Below, piece by piece: positions 35,200-42,796 of a DNA stretch of 54,628 bases. Source of the stretch: Bacteroidota bacterium (GTDB lineage: Bacteria > Bacteroidota > Bacteroidia > Chitinophagales > Chitinophagaceae); NCBI GenBank assembly GCA_030706735.1, contig JAUZNZ010000014.1, positions 1 through 54,628 on the forward strand. Direction: 5' to 3'. Position 1 is the first letter of the stretch; the number at the start of each line of letters is the position of its first letter. The notes under the pieces are model-generated. The model saw nothing but the letters and a program-made list of their open reading frames with translations. It did no database searches and was not told the DNA's origin. The translations under genes and the position numbers were made by a program.

Positions 35200-36105
35200 G
35201 TGAAACCGCCTCTTTTGGAACCGCCCATCCAATCCTTTATCGACTACCTCCGGTTTGAAAAGCGCTATTCGGCGCATACCGTCCGTTCATACGGCGACGA
35301 TCTTACGCAATTCTTCGACTTCATTGCCGTCCAGTTTGGGGAGACCGCCATCGGCGAGATCGGGCCTTCCATGATCCGGACCTGGCTGGCCTCGCTGAAG
35401 GACCAGAAACTGGGTTCGCGTTCCATCAACCGCAAGATCTCGACGTTGAAGTCATTTTATAAGCAGCAGTTGCGCAACGGGCTGCTGGAACGATCCCCGA
35501 TGACGGCCATCACCAGTCCGCGGGTGAGCAAAAGATTGCCCGTGTATGTCGGAAAGAAGGATACGGATACCCTGTTTGCGGACGTGGAATTTCCGGAAGG
35601 CTGGGCCGGTCGGACGGATCATCTCCTCCTGCAACTCTTTTATCATACGGGCATTCGGTTGAGCGAGCTCGTGAACCTGCGGGAGCTGCAGGTCGATGCC
35701 GGGAACCGCACGATCAAGGTATTGGGGAAGGGAAATAAAGAGCGGATCATCCCGATCAATGCCGGGCTGGCAGAGGAGATCGGCGACTACTGCGGCCAAA
35801 AAAGGCGGGAGTTGGAGTCGCCCGACAGGGACTACCTGCTGGTCGGAGAAAAAGGAAAGAAATTATATGCGAAATATGTCTATCGTACCGTTAAGAAGTA
35901 CCTGGGTGAAGTGACGACGATCGACAAAAAAAGTCCGCACGTACTTAGGCACAGTTTTGCGACACAGCTGATGAATGAAGGGGCGGACCTGAATTCCGTG
36001 AAGGAATTGCTGGGCCATACCAGCCTGGCGGCTACTCAGGTCTACACCCACAATTCGATAGAAAAGCTGAAGGATGTGTATAAAAAAGCCCATCCCAAGG
36101 CCTGA
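35200..36105 (+). CDS. xerC: Tyrosine recombinase XerC/XerD
   Basis: A 301-residue tyrosine recombinase with a GTG start at 35200, 11 bases after the rpsU terminator. The N-terminal SAM-like domain (FIDYLRFEKRYSAHTVRSYGDDL ... SRSINRKISTLKSFY) is followed by the catalytic domain: Arg in HTGIRLSELVNL, Lys in VLGKGNKERIIPI, HxLR in HVLRHSFATQLM, GHTSLAATQ, and the nucleophile Tyr in VYTHNS. Its place between rpsU and hpf is conserved across Bacteroidota, so this is a housekeeping chromosome-dimer recombinase and not a phage integrase. Whether it is the XerC or XerD partner cannot be decided from sequence. Confidence 0.92.
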   Translation: MKPPLLEPPIQSFIDYLRFEKRYSAHTVRSYGDDLTQFFDFIAVQFGETAIGEIGPSMIRTWLASLKDQKLGSRSINRKISTLKSFYKQQLRNGLLERSPMTAITSPRVSKRLPVYVGKKDTDTLFADVEFPEGWAGRTDHLLLQLFYHTGIRLSELVNLRELQVDAGNRTIKVLGKGNKERIIPINAGLAEEIGDYCGQKRRELESPDRDYLLVGEKGKKLYAKYVYRTVKKYLGEVTTIDKKSPHVLRHSFATQLMNEGADLNSVKELLGHTSLAATQVYTHNSIEKLKDVYKKAHPKA

Positions 36106-36231
36106 TTTTTAACCATCTTTTATTTGGAAACCAGCCGCTGAAACAGTAACTTGAATGTCCAACCATCGCCTGCCGCCCCCCGCCGGAATGAAGCTCTTTC
36201 ATATATTGTTCACTGATAAAATGGGAATGTT

Positions 36232-36531
36232 ATGAACGTTAATATCCAGACTGTGCACTTTGATGCAGACGGCAAATTGGTCGATTATGTTAACCGGAAA
36301 ATGACTAAGTTGAACACCTTCCATGACCGGATCATCAAGGCGGATGTGTTCCTGAAGCTCGACAATGTGGTTCATACGATCAAGGACAAGATCGCGGAGA
36401 TCAGGGTTCATGTGCCGGGCCATCATTTTTTCGTGAAGTGCACGTCCAAGTCCTTTGAAGAATCCTTTGACAACGCATTCGAATCGTTGGTCAACCAGGT
36501 AAAGAAGAAAAAAGACAAACAAGTTGCTTAA
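36232..36531 (+). CDS. hpf: Short ribosome hibernation-promoting factor (HPF/RaiA)
   Basis: A 99-residue protein of the short HPF type: MNVNIQTVHFDADGKLVDYVNRKMTKLNTFHDRIIKADVFLKL, then KIAEIRVHVPGHHFFVKCTSKSFEESFDNAFESLVNQVKKKK. It lacks the C-terminal dimerisation domain of long HPF. It binds the decoding region of idle 30S subunits in slow growth. It follows the xerC-like gene by 126 bases and is closed by a strong terminator, before the tRNA-tuf transcript. Confidence 0.93.
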   Translation: MNVNIQTVHFDADGKLVDYVNRKMTKLNTFHDRIIKADVFLKLDNVVHTIKDKIAEIRVHVPGHHFFVKCTSKSFEESFDNAFESLVNQVKKKKDKQVA

Positions 36532-36546
36532 ACCGCTACCTTTTTC

Positions 36547-36573
36547 AGACCTCCTCCGTGAGGTCTTTTTTTT
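36547..36573 (+). terminator. Intrinsic terminator after hpf
   Basis: AGACCTC and GAGGTCT pair in a 7-bp stem around CTCCGT, followed by eight or nine T. It lies 15 bases after the hpf stop. The 36574-36755 stretch that follows shows no gene. Confidence 0.88.
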
Positions 36574-36734
36574 GCCCGGAAGGGGAGACGGGCACGATCC
36601 CCGGTTCCCTGCCTGCGGAGCGCGGTAGGGCGGATGGGCAGGCTGCCGGAAGATATTGGAAATGAAGCGGCGGCGAGCCACACGGCAAGCGCTGTGCGGG
36701 ATTCGCCGGAGTGGAAAAAAAAGGATTCAAAATT

Positions 36735-36763
36735 TTTGAATTTAACAAATTCGCTTACCTTTG
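36735..36763 (+). promoter_or_regulatory. Promoter of the tRNA-tuf transcript
   Basis: TACCTTTG (36756-36763) matches TAnnTTTG, and TTTG (36735-36738) lies 17 bases upstream, slightly short of the usual 19-21. It is 55 bases before the first tRNA. Confidence 0.55.
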
Positions 36764-36818
36764 CCTTCCCAAAAAATTTGGTGGAATAGAGGATAGATAG
36801 GGGGGACCCCATTGATCA

Positions 36819-36891
36819 GCCAGAGTAGCTCAGTTGGTAGAGCAGCTGATTTGTAATCAGCTGGTCGGGGGTTCGAGTCCCTTCTCTGGCT
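36819..36891 (+). tRNA. tRNA-Thr (TGT)
   Basis: Cloverleaf: acceptor GCCAGAG/CTCTGGC, D arm GCTC...GAGC, anticodon stem GCTGA/TCAGC with loop TTTGTAA (anticodon TGT), T arm with TTCGAGT. No CCA is encoded. First of four tRNAs ahead of tuf. Confidence 0.95.
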
Positions 36892-36904
36892 CCTGAAAGG
36901 TGAA

Positions 36905-36933
36905 TGAGGTGGTTGCCGCGACAAACCACCTCA
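36905..36933 (+). other. Hairpin between tRNA-Thr and tRNA-Tyr
   Basis: TGAGGTGGTT and AACCACCTCA form a perfect 10-bp stem with loop GCCGCGACA. No T-run follows on the plus strand, so it is more likely an RNA-processing signal within the tRNA transcript than a terminator. Confidence 0.5.
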
Positions 36934-36948
36934 AAAGTGTAAAAAGCC

Positions 36949-37031
36949 GGGCAAGTAGCCAAGTGGCCAACGGCAACAGACTGTAAATCTGTCCTCTTCG
37001 GAGTTCGGTGGTTCGAATCCATCCTTGCCCA
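36949..37031 (+). tRNA. tRNA-Tyr (GTA)
   Basis: An 83-base class II tRNA: acceptor GGGCAAG/CTTGCCC, anticodon stem CAGA/TCTG with loop CTGTAAA (GTA), a long variable arm, and TTCGAAT in the T loop. Discriminator A, no encoded CCA. Confidence 0.95.
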
Positions 37032-37044
37032 CAGAATGGTTCAT

Positions 37045-37117
37045 GCGGAAGTAGCTCAGTTGGTAGAGCGACAGCCTTCCAAGCTGTAGGTCGCGGGTTC
37101 GAACCTCGTCTTCCGCT
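37045..37117 (+). tRNA. tRNA-Gly (TCC)
   Basis: Acceptor GCGGAAG/CTTCCGC, D arm GCTC...GAGC, anticodon stem ACAGC/GCTGT with loop CTTCCAA (TCC), T loop TTCGAAC. Discriminator T, no encoded CCA. Confidence 0.95.
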
Positions 37118-37170
37118 CAAAGAAGGAAATGCCGGATGAGAACGAACGGGATCCCGATGAGAGTGAATCA

Positions 37171-37242
<72 letters not shown>

Positions 37243-37279
37243 CAAAAATTTTGAAACACAACTTTAAAAACAGATAACA

Positions 37280-38467
37280 ATGTCAAAAGAGACCTTCAAG
37301 AGGGACAAACCCCACGTTAACGTCGGTACCATCGGTCACGTTGACCATGGCAAAACCACTTTGACCGCTGCGATCACTTCTATACTGTCGAAAAGAGGTC
37401 TTGCAGAAGCGAAAAAATATGATGAGATCGATGCGGCTCCCGAAGAGAAGGAGAGGGGTATTACCATCAATACGGCGCACGTGGAGTATTCGACGACCAA
37501 TCGTCACTATGCGCACGTGGACTGTCCCGGTCACGCTGACTATGTGAAGAATATGATCACCGGCGCCGCTCAGATGGACGGAGCGATCCTGGTGGTGGCC
37601 GCTACCGACGGCCCGATGCCGCAAACGAAGGAGCACATCCTCCTGGCCCGCCAGGTAGGAGTTCCCCGGATCGTGGTATTCATGAATAAAGTGGACCTTG
37701 TGGACGACCCCGAACTGCTCGAACTGGTTGAAATGGAGATCCGGGAGTTGCTGTCTTCCTATGGTTTCGATGGCGACAATACGCCGATCATTCAGGGCTC
37801 CGCTACGGGCGCCCTGGCCGGCGACGAAAAGTGGGTCAAGGCGATCGATGAGCTGATGGCAGCCGTCGACAGCTATATCCCCCTGCCTCCCCGCCCGGTG
37901 GATCAGCCTTTCCTGATGTCTGTAGAAGATGTGTTTTCCATCACCGGCCGCGGTACCGTGGCTACGGGCCGTATCGAAAGGGGCCGTATCAAGGTCGGCG
38001 AAGGGATCGAGATCGTTGGTCTGCAGGAGGCTCCCCTGACCTCTACGGTTACGGGCGTGGAAATGTTCCGCAAGCTCCTCGATCAGGGCGAAGCTGGCGA
38101 TAATGCCGGTCTGCTGCTGCGCGGTATTGAAAAGAACCAGGTACGCCGCGGCATGGTGCTTTGCAAGCCCGGCTCGATCACCCCGCATACTGCCTTTAAG
38201 GGCGAAGTATACGTCCTGAGTAAGGAAGAAGGCGGCCGTCATACCCCGTTCTTTAACAAATACCGTCCCCAGTTCTATTTCCGTACCACGGACGTAACCG
38301 GTGAAGTGACGCTCCCGACCGGAACGGAAATGGTCATGCCCGGCGACAATACCTCGCTGTCGGTAGTCCTGATCCAGCCGATCGCCATGGAAAAAGGCCT
38401 CAAGTTCGCTATCCGCGAAGGCGGGCGTACGGTTGGCGCCGGCCAGGTGACGGAGATCGTTAAATAA
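37280..38467 (+). CDS. tuf: Elongation factor Tu
   Basis: A 395-residue GTPase that brings aminoacyl-tRNA to the ribosome. G motifs are clear: GHVDHGKTT (G1), [12 protein letters not shown] (G2, switch I), DCPGHADY (G3), MNKVDLVDD (G4) and a SATGAL segment (G5). Domains II and III are complete to [10 protein letters not shown]. It follows four tRNA genes by 37 bases, and co-transcription is likely. The absence of fusA upstream is normal for this phylum's tRNA-tuf-secE arrangement. Confidence 0.98.
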   Translation: MSKETFKRDKPHVNVGTIGHVDHGKTTLTAAITSILSKRGLAEAKKYDEIDAAPEEKERGITINTAHVEYSTTNRHYAHVDCPGHADYVKNMITGAAQMDGAILVVAATDGPMPQTKEHILLARQVGVPRIVVFMNKVDLVDDPELLELVEMEIRELLSSYGFDGDNTPIIQGSATGALAGDEKWVKAIDELMAAVDSYIPLPPRPVDQPFLMSVEDVFSITGRGTVATGRIERGRIKVGEGIEIVGLQEAPLTSTVTGVEMFRKLLDQGEAGDNAGLLLRGIEKNQVRRGMVLCKPGSITPHTAFKGEVYVLSKEEGGRHTPFFNKYRPQFYFRTTDVTGEVTLPTGTEMVMPGDNTSLSVVLIQPIAMEKGLKFAIREGGRTVGAGQVTEIVK

Positions 38468-38516
38468 GCCCGAGGCCCCTTGGGAGATTCCGATGGGAGC
38501 CTTTAAATAAAAAGTT

Positions 38517-38524
38517 TAAATTTG
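38517..38524 (+). promoter_or_regulatory. -7 promoter element (TAAATTTG) upstream of tRNA-Trp-secE-nusG
   Basis: An exact TAnnTTTG match 50 bases after the tuf stop and directly before a hairpin. No convincing -33 box is seen. Confidence 0.4.
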
Positions 38525-38562
38525 CAAAGTACTTGGAAGGAATATCCAGGTACTTTGTTTCT
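38525..38562 (+). terminator. Hairpin after tuf, possible terminator or attenuator
   Basis: CAAAGTACTTGG and CCAGGTACTTTG form a 12-bp stem (one G-U) with loop AAGGAATAT, followed by TTTCT. The U-run is short, so partial termination between tuf and the tRNA-Trp-secE-nusG genes is the best reading. Confidence 0.55.
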
Positions 38563-38587
38563 AATAGGCGGCTTATGCAGCGTTCAT

Positions 38588-38661
38588 ACGGGTATAGTTC
38601 AAAGGTAGAATAGAGGTCTCCAAAACCTTAGATCTGGGTTCGAATCCTAGTACCCGTGCCA
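38588..38661 (+). tRNA. tRNA-Trp (CCA)
   Basis: Acceptor ACGGGTA/TACCCGT, anticodon stem GAGGT/ACCTT with loop CTCCAAA (CCA), T loop TTCGAAT, discriminator G. The bases 38659-38661 read CCA, so the 3' CCA appears to be encoded, unlike the other tRNAs here. Its place between tuf and secE is conserved in Bacteroidota. Confidence 0.95.
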
Positions 38662-38676
38662 ATAATTGAATGAGTT

Positions 38677-38871
38677 ATGAATAAAATCACGACCTACTTC
38701 CGCGAGTCTTACAAGGAGTTGCTGGAGAAAGTGACCTGGCCGAGCTGGACACAGTTGCAGCAATCGACCGTGATCGTGCTGGTAGCGACCGTGCTGATCA
38801 CATTCATCGTACGGGTGATGGACATCGCCTCCAACTTTGCCCTGCATTTCGTATATTCCCTGTTCGGCTAA
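38677..38871 (+). CDS. secE: Preprotein translocase subunit SecE
   Basis: A 64-residue single-helix type SecE: an amphipathic cytoplasmic helix (YFRESYKELLEKVTWPSWTQL, with the conserved KVTWPSW) and one membrane segment (TVIVLVATVLITFIVRVMDIA). It clamps SecY in the inner membrane. It lies 16 bases after tRNA-Trp and 10 before nusG. Confidence 0.95.
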   Translation: MNKITTYFRESYKELLEKVTWPSWTQLQQSTVIVLVATVLITFIVRVMDIASNFALHFVYSLFG

Positions 38872-38881
38872 ATTTTTTTTT

Positions 38882-39484
38882 ATGATGGAAACTGTTAATC
38901 AACAAGAGACCAAGAGCCAACCCGAGGCGAAGGCCCAGCCGGAAACCAAGTGGTATGTACTGAGGGTGGTCAGCGGAAAGGAAAGAAAGGTAAAAGAATA
39001 CCTTGACAAGGAGATCACCCGCGGCGGTTGGGGCGAGATCGTCAAGCAGGTATTCCTGCCGGTGGAGAAGGTCTATAAGGTGCAAAACGGGAAGAAGGTC
39101 ATGCGGGAACGCAACTATTATCCCGGCTATGTCATGATCGAAGTGACGGAAGGTAAGCTGGGAGACGATCTCCGCGAGGCGATCCGCAATACGAACAGCG
39201 TGATCCATTTCCTGGGAAAGGAAAACCCGATCGCCCTTCGGAAGGCCGAAGTGAACAAGATGCTCGGCAAAATGGACGAGATGGCGGAATCCGGCGGCAT
39301 GAGCATGAGCGAGCCATTCATCATCGGCGAGACGATCAAGATCATCGAAGGCCCGTTCAATGACTTCAACGGCATCATCGAAGAAGTGAACGATGAGAAG
39401 AAAAAATTGAAAGTGACGGTCAAAATATTCGGGCGTTCGACGCCTGTGGAATTGAACTATATGCAGGTAGAGAAGATATCCTGA
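38882..39484 (+). CDS. nusG: Transcription elongation/antitermination factor NusG
   Basis: A 200-residue factor that binds RNA polymerase and couples it to ribosomes. After a polar N-terminal tail (QQETKSQPEAKAQPE) the NGN domain starts at KWYVLRVVSGKERKVKEYL and includes RNYYPGYVMIEV; the C-terminal KOW domain has GETIKIIEGPFNDFNGIIEEVN. The start is at ATG 38882 (or the adjacent ATG 38885); upstream in-frame sequence belongs to secE. A strong terminator closes the gene, so it is not co-transcribed with rplK. Confidence 0.96.
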   Translation: MMETVNQQETKSQPEAKAQPETKWYVLRVVSGKERKVKEYLDKEITRGGWGEIVKQVFLPVEKVYKVQNGKKVMRERNYYPGYVMIEVTEGKLGDDLREAIRNTNSVIHFLGKENPIALRKAEVNKMLGKMDEMAESGGMSMSEPFIIGETIKIIEGPFNDFNGIIEEVNDEKKKLKVTVKIFGRSTPVELNYMQVEKIS

Positions 39485-39501
39485 TCCTGATCTTCCGCAA
39501 C

Positions 39502-39538
39502 AAAAAAATAACCCCTCGAAAAAGGGGTTATTTTTTTT
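39502..39538. terminator. Strong bidirectional terminator after nusG
   Basis: AATAACCCCT and AGGGGTTATT, extended by A/T pairs to about 15 bp, enclose loop CGAAAA and end in eight T. The A-run on the left makes it work also for the convergent Lys/Ala-rich gene on the minus strand. Confidence 0.93.
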
Positions 39539-39568
39539 AGAACAATATCATGGCTTGGTCCAGGCTTA

Positions 39569-39919
39569 TCAATTATGGCTGTCGTTGTCCATGTCAAAAC
39601 TGGAAGAAGAAGAGGGTCCTTCCATGGGTGGCATCGGAGTGCCGAAGGATGGAGCCGGAGGCATGCTGGCGGGAGCTGGCTTTTTCGGAGCTGCTTTCTT
39701 AGCTGCTTTTTTCGGAGCGGCCTTCTTCTTCGGAGCGGCTTTCTTAGCTGCCTTTTTCGGAGCGGCCTTCTTCTTTGGAGCGGCTTTCTTCTTGGCGGCT
39801 TTTTTCTTGCTGGCCTTTTTCGCTGCTTTTTTCGGAGCGGACTTCTTTTTCGGAGCCGCCTTCTTTTTGGCCGCTTTTTTAGCTGCTTTTTTGGCCGGTT
39901 TTTTCTTAGACTTTGACAT
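39569..39919 (-). CDS. Lys/Ala-rich histone H1-like protein
   Basis: A 116-residue protein built from KKAAPKK and AKKAAKK units over its first 80 residues, followed by a Pro/Met/Ser tail (PAPASMPPAPSFGTPMPPMEG ... FDMDNDSHN) that ends acidic. There is no signal peptide. The composition equals that of histone H1 C-terminal tails and of bacterial nucleoid proteins such as HctB and AlgP, so non-specific DNA binding and nucleoid packing are likely. It is encoded opposite to nusG and rplK, inside a cluster that is usually unbroken. The gene holds a 45-base tandem repeat, so its length may vary between strains. Confidence 0.85.
   Translation of the reverse strand: MSKSKKKPAKKAAKKAAKKKAAPKKKSAPKKAAKKASKKKAAKKKAAPKKKAAPKKAAKKAAPKKKAAPKKAAKKAAPKKPAPASMPPAPSFGTPMPPMEGPSSSSSFDMDNDSHN
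39699..39788. repeat. 45-base tandem repeat in the Lys/Ala-rich gene
   Basis: Two near-identical 45-base units (39699-39743 and 39744-39788) differ at only a few positions and encode 15-residue KAAPKKKAAPKKAAK-type blocks. Partial copies flank them. Confidence 0.8.
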
Positions 39920-40330
39920 AGTTTGTTGAGCGTTTTAAGTTGTTATGATAACGATAATGGAGATTATGGCAAAAGTTAGTCAGAAATATTCAAATAGAAA
40001 AAAATGGCAAGCAATTTTCTTAACAAAAAATTTCAGAACCATGCAGGCGGGCAAGGGCGATGGGGTTGTCGGTTCGCTGGAAGCGGCGGCAGCGGTGCGT
40101 TTCAGGAACAACTCCCCAACGCGAAGCGATGTGTGAACCTGGTCGATGCCGGACACCACTATCGCCGCCGGCGAGACAAGCCGTGATCAGGGACACGGGT
40201 GTGGGAAGATCGAAGAGAGTGATCGATTGGGGTCACGAAGGACAGGCGGATGAAAGGGCCCGGCCGGTCTACCCGGCCCGTCACCCGGGCCCGAAACCTG
40301 GCCCGATGGACAGAAATTCGTTAGGAAATA
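39920..40330. other. Gene-free stretch upstream of the rplK promoter
   Basis: About 410 bases with no convincing gene on either strand. The left 110 bases are AT-rich and hold the upstream region of the Lys/Ala-rich gene (TAACTTTTG-like motif on the minus strand, 39978-39970). The right part is GC-rich with a compact structured element at 40256-40292. Short open frames here have no recognisable features. Confidence 0.6.
40256..40292. other. GC-rich nested hairpin
   Basis: GGGCCCGG (40256-40263) pairs with CCGGGCCC (40285-40292), and inside it CCGG (40264-40267) pairs with CCGG (40273-40276) around TCTAC. No T-run follows. It lies 39 bases before the rplK promoter. It could be a terminator-like barrier or part of a small RNA. 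Confidence 0.45.
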
Positions 40331-40361
40331 TTTGCCAGGTTTGCATTTTATAGTAACTTTG
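40331..40361 (+). promoter_or_regulatory. Promoter of the rplKAJL operon
   Basis: TTTG (40331-40334) and TAACTTTG (40354-40361) are separated by 19 bases, an exact fit to the Bacteroidota -33/-7 consensus. It leaves an 80-base leader before rplK. Confidence 0.8.
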
Positions 40362-40403
40362 CGTCCCCGAATTGAAAGTTCTTATTGATTAACGGTTTTG
40401 GGA

Positions 40404-40424
40404 GTTTCCGCCATGGGCGGGAAC
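40404..40424 (+). promoter_or_regulatory. Leader hairpin upstream of rplK
   Basis: GTTTCCGCC and GGCGGGAAC form a 9-bp stem (one G-U) with loop ATG, within the 5' leader. In other bacteria L1 represses its operon by binding the L11 leader, so this is a candidate L1 site; that role is not shown by sequence alone. Confidence 0.45.
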
Positions 40425-40447
40425 GCTAACACCAAAAAACAAGCAAC

Positions 40448-40891
40448 ATGGCTAAAGAGATCACCGGTTATGTCAAGTTGCAGGTAAAAGGCGGCCAAGC
40501 CAATCCTGCACCTCCTATTGGCCCGGCATTGGGTTCTAAAGGTATCAATATCATGGAGTTCTGCAAGCAGTTCAATGCCAGGACCCAGGACAGGATGGGT
40601 AAGGTACTCCCCGTTATGATCACTGTCTACTCCGATAAATCGTTCGAATTCATCATCAAGACTCCCCCGGCAGCGGTACAATTGCTGGAAGCCACCAAGC
40701 TTCAAAGCGGTTCCAAAGAGCCAAATCGTAACAAAGTTGGAAAAGTCACCTGGTCGCAGGTCGAGGCGATCGCCAAGGACAAAATGCCCGATCTGAACGC
40801 TTTTACGATCGAGAGCGCCATGCGCATGGTGGCCGGCACGGCCCGCAGCATGGGCATCACGGTAGAGGGCAAGGCGCCCTGGGCGAACTAA
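40448..40891 (+). CDS. rplK: 50S ribosomal protein uL11
   Basis: A 147-residue protein of normal length. The N-terminal domain ([42 protein letters not shown]) contacts release factors and RelA, and the C-terminal domain ([40 protein letters not shown]) binds 23S rRNA. It is the first gene of rplKAJL, with its own promoter and leader. Confidence 0.98.
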   Translation: MAKEITGYVKLQVKGGQANPAPPIGPALGSKGINIMEFCKQFNARTQDRMGKVLPVMITVYSDKSFEFIIKTPPAAVQLLEATKLQSGSKEPNRNKVGKVTWSQVEAIAKDKMPDLNAFTIESAMRMVAGTARSMGITVEGKAPWAN

Positions 40892-40919
40892 CATTACTCT
40901 AACTCAAAATCATTACGAA

Positions 40920-41618
40920 ATGGCCATCACGAAAAAAAGAAAAGCAGCCTTGTCCAAGGTTGACAAAAATAAGGTGTACTCCCTGAAGGAGGCGAGTTCG
41001 CTTGTGAAGGAAGTCAATACGACGAAATTCGATTCCTCCGTCGACCTGCATGTCCGCCTCGGCGTGGACCCTAAAAAGGCGGACCAATCGATCCGCGGCA
41101 CCGTAAGCCTCCCCCACGGAACAGGTAAGACCAAACGGGTGCTGGTGCTTTGCACGCCCGACAAGGAGGCCGACGCCCGGGCGTCCGGAGCCGACTATGT
41201 AGGGCTGGACGAATTCATCACCAAGATCGAAGGCGGTTGGGTCGATGTCGATGTGATCGTGGCTACTCCCTCCGTCATGCCGAAGATCGGTAAGCTCGGT
41301 AAGATCCTGGGCCCCCGTAACCTGATGCCCAACCCCAAGACAGGTACCGTGACCAATGACGTGGCGGCAGCCGTAAATGAGGTCAAGGGCGGCAAGATCG
41401 CCTTCAAGGTGGACAAGGCCGGCATCATACACGCGTCGATCGGTCGCGTAAGCTTCACCCCGGAAAAGCTGGTGGAGAACAGCCAGGAGCTCATCAATGC
41501 CATCGTCAGGGCCAAACCGGCGACGGCCAAGGGCACCTATCTGAAAAGCGTCTTCCTGGCCAGCTCAATGAGCCCCGGGATCGCGATCGATACCAAGGCC
41601 TTTATTGCGGCACACTAA
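40920..41618 (+). CDS. rplA: 50S ribosomal protein uL1
   Basis: A 232-residue L1-stalk protein. [40 protein letters not shown], and the conserved loop [25 protein letters not shown] are intact. It starts 28 bases after rplK. In other bacteria L1 also acts as translational repressor of rplK-rplA. Confidence 0.98.
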   Translation: MAITKKRKAALSKVDKNKVYSLKEASSLVKEVNTTKFDSSVDLHVRLGVDPKKADQSIRGTVSLPHGTGKTKRVLVLCTPDKEADARASGADYVGLDEFITKIEGGWVDVDVIVATPSVMPKIGKLGKILGPRNLMPNPKTGTVTNDVAAAVNEVKGGKIAFKVDKAGIIHASIGRVSFTPEKLVENSQELINAIVRAKPATAKGTYLKSVFLASSMSPGIAIDTKAFIAAH

Positions 41619-41641
41619 GGCAAAACAAACTTGAATTACCG

Positions 41642-41661
41642 TCCGGCGGCGAGAGGCCGGA
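41642..41661 (+). promoter_or_regulatory. Short hairpin upstream of rplJ (possible L10 leader)
   Basis: TCCGGC and GCCGGA pair around an 8-base loop, 16 bases before the rplJ ATG. L10 autoregulates through a leader structure in many bacteria; this one is short, so the assignment is tentative. Confidence 0.3.
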
Positions 41662-41677
41662 AATTTAAATAGCTGTT

Positions 41678-42211
41678 ATGAACAAAGAGCAAAAAAATGA
41701 GGTCATCGAAGTACTGAAGAGCAAGTTCTCCCAGTACAACAATTTCTACGTGACCAATACCGAATCGTTGACGGTAGAGCAGGTCGGCAAATTGCGCCGC
41801 ATCTGTTTCGATAAGAAAGTGGAAATGAAGGTGGCCAAGAATACGCTGATCAAAAAGGCGCTGGAAGGCCTGGACGGCAAACGCTATTCGGGCGTTTACG
41901 ACTCGCTGAACGGGGTCACGGCCTTGCTGTTCTCGGAGAACGCCAAGGAACCGGCGCTGATCATCAGTTCGTTCCGCAAGAGCGCCAACCTGGAAAAGCC
42001 GGTCCTGAAGGCCGCCTTTATCGACGGGGACGTGTTCGAAGGCGACAAACAGCTGAAAACCCTGACCACCCTGAAGAGCAAGCACGACCTGATCGGCGAG
42101 ATCATCGGCTTGCTGCAGTCCCCTGCCAAGAACGTGATCAGCGGCCTGAATGCCGGTGCGAAACTGGCGGGCCTGATCCAGGCATTGGAAAGCAGGGCGG
42201 CAGCCAATTAA
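41678..42211 (+). CDS. rplJ: 50S ribosomal protein uL10
   Basis: A 177-residue protein forming the base of the L7/L12 stalk. MNKEQKNEVIEVLKSKFSQYNNFYVTNTESLTVEQVGKLRR, then KVEMKVAKNTLIKKAL, and the C-terminal helix (LAGLIQALESRAAAN) that carries L7/L12 dimers. It is separated from rplA by 59 bases and from rplL by 85. Confidence 0.97.
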   Translation: MNKEQKNEVIEVLKSKFSQYNNFYVTNTESLTVEQVGKLRRICFDKKVEMKVAKNTLIKKALEGLDGKRYSGVYDSLNGVTALLFSENAKEPALIISSFRKSANLEKPVLKAAFIDGDVFEGDKQLKTLTTLKSKHDLIGEIIGLLQSPAKNVISGLNAGAKLAGLIQALESRAAAN

Positions 42212-42296
42212 CTTGAAGCACGTAGCTTGAAACAATAATTTTTTTAAACCGACCGCCGGAGCAAATAGGCTGTGAAGGCGGCAAAAATTTACAAAC

Positions 42297-42680
42297 ATGG
42301 CAGACTTAAAAGCATTTGCAGAACAGTTAGTAGGACTGACTGTCAAAGAAGTAAACGAACTCGCGAAGATCCTTAAGGAAGAATATGGCATCGAACCTGC
42401 AGCCGCTGCTGTAGCCGTTGCGGCCGGTGGCCCTGCTGCCGGTGGCGCTGCTCCCGCTGCCGAAGAAAAGACCGCATTCACCGTGATCCTGAAAGCTGCC
42501 GGTCCCAATAAGCTGAATGTGGTCAAGATCGTGAAGGATCTGACCGGCCTGGGCCTGAAAGAAGCCAAGGACCTCGTTGACGGCGCTCCGAAGCCCGTTA
42601 AGGAAGGGGTCAGCAAGGCCGACGCGGACGCCCTGGTAGCCAAGCTGAAGGAAGCAGGCGCCGAAACGGAAGTTCAATAG
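42297..42680 (+). CDS. rplL: 50S ribosomal protein bL12 (L7/L12)
   Basis: A 127-residue stalk protein with an N-terminal dimerisation helix ([29 protein letters not shown]), an Ala/Gly/Pro hinge (residues about 38-55), and a C-terminal factor-binding domain ([43 protein letters not shown]). The 85 bases before it show no strong structure. A hairpin follows its stop. Confidence 0.98.
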   Translation: MADLKAFAEQLVGLTVKEVNELAKILKEEYGIEPAAAAVAVAAGGPAAGGAAPAAEEKTAFTVILKAAGPNKLNVVKIVKDLTGLGLKEAKDLVDGAPKPVKEGVSKADADALVAKLKEAGAETEVQ

Positions 42681-42703
42681 TCGTCGTTCATAATTCATTT
42701 TTT

Positions 42704-42728
42704 GAAACCCCGGCCATGCCGGGGTTTC
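42704..42728 (+). terminator. Terminator/attenuator between rplL and rpoB
   Basis: GAAACCCCGGC and GCCGGGGTTTC form a perfect 11-bp stem with loop CAT, 23 bases after the rplL stop. A T-run follows only after 12 bases, so partial termination is likely. Confidence 0.7.
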
Positions 42729-42765
42729 ATCCGTTCTGTCTTTTTTTAAGGGTGGGCAGGTATCC

Positions 42766-42796
42766 ATTGGTTTTTCCCCGGAATTCCGTAACTTTG
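42766..42796 (+). promoter_or_regulatory. Promoter of rpoB
   Basis: ATTG (42766-42769) and TAACTTTG (42789-42796) are spaced 19 bases apart, matching the consensus. It gives rpoB its own transcript with a leader of about 145 bases. Confidence 0.7.

Noticed and set aside
35200-36105. Tyrosine recombinase as sign of a mobile element
   Set aside because: The gene sits in the conserved rpsU-hpf-tRNA-tuf order, with no att-like repeats or cargo genes, so it is the housekeeping Xer protein.
37283-38242. 319-codon minus-strand frame
   Set aside because: Mirror of the tuf coding sequence.
39555-39929. Plus-strand Phe/Ala/Gly-rich frame
   Set aside because: It is the complement of the Lys/Ala-rich repeat gene; the lysine-rich reading has a sensible start and tail and matches known histone-like proteins.
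39945-40353. Short plus-strand frames and a possible SRP or RNase P RNA
   Set aside because: The frames lack any family features, and the region lacks the conserved SRP GGUCAGG loop and RNase P GAGGAAAGUCC motifs.
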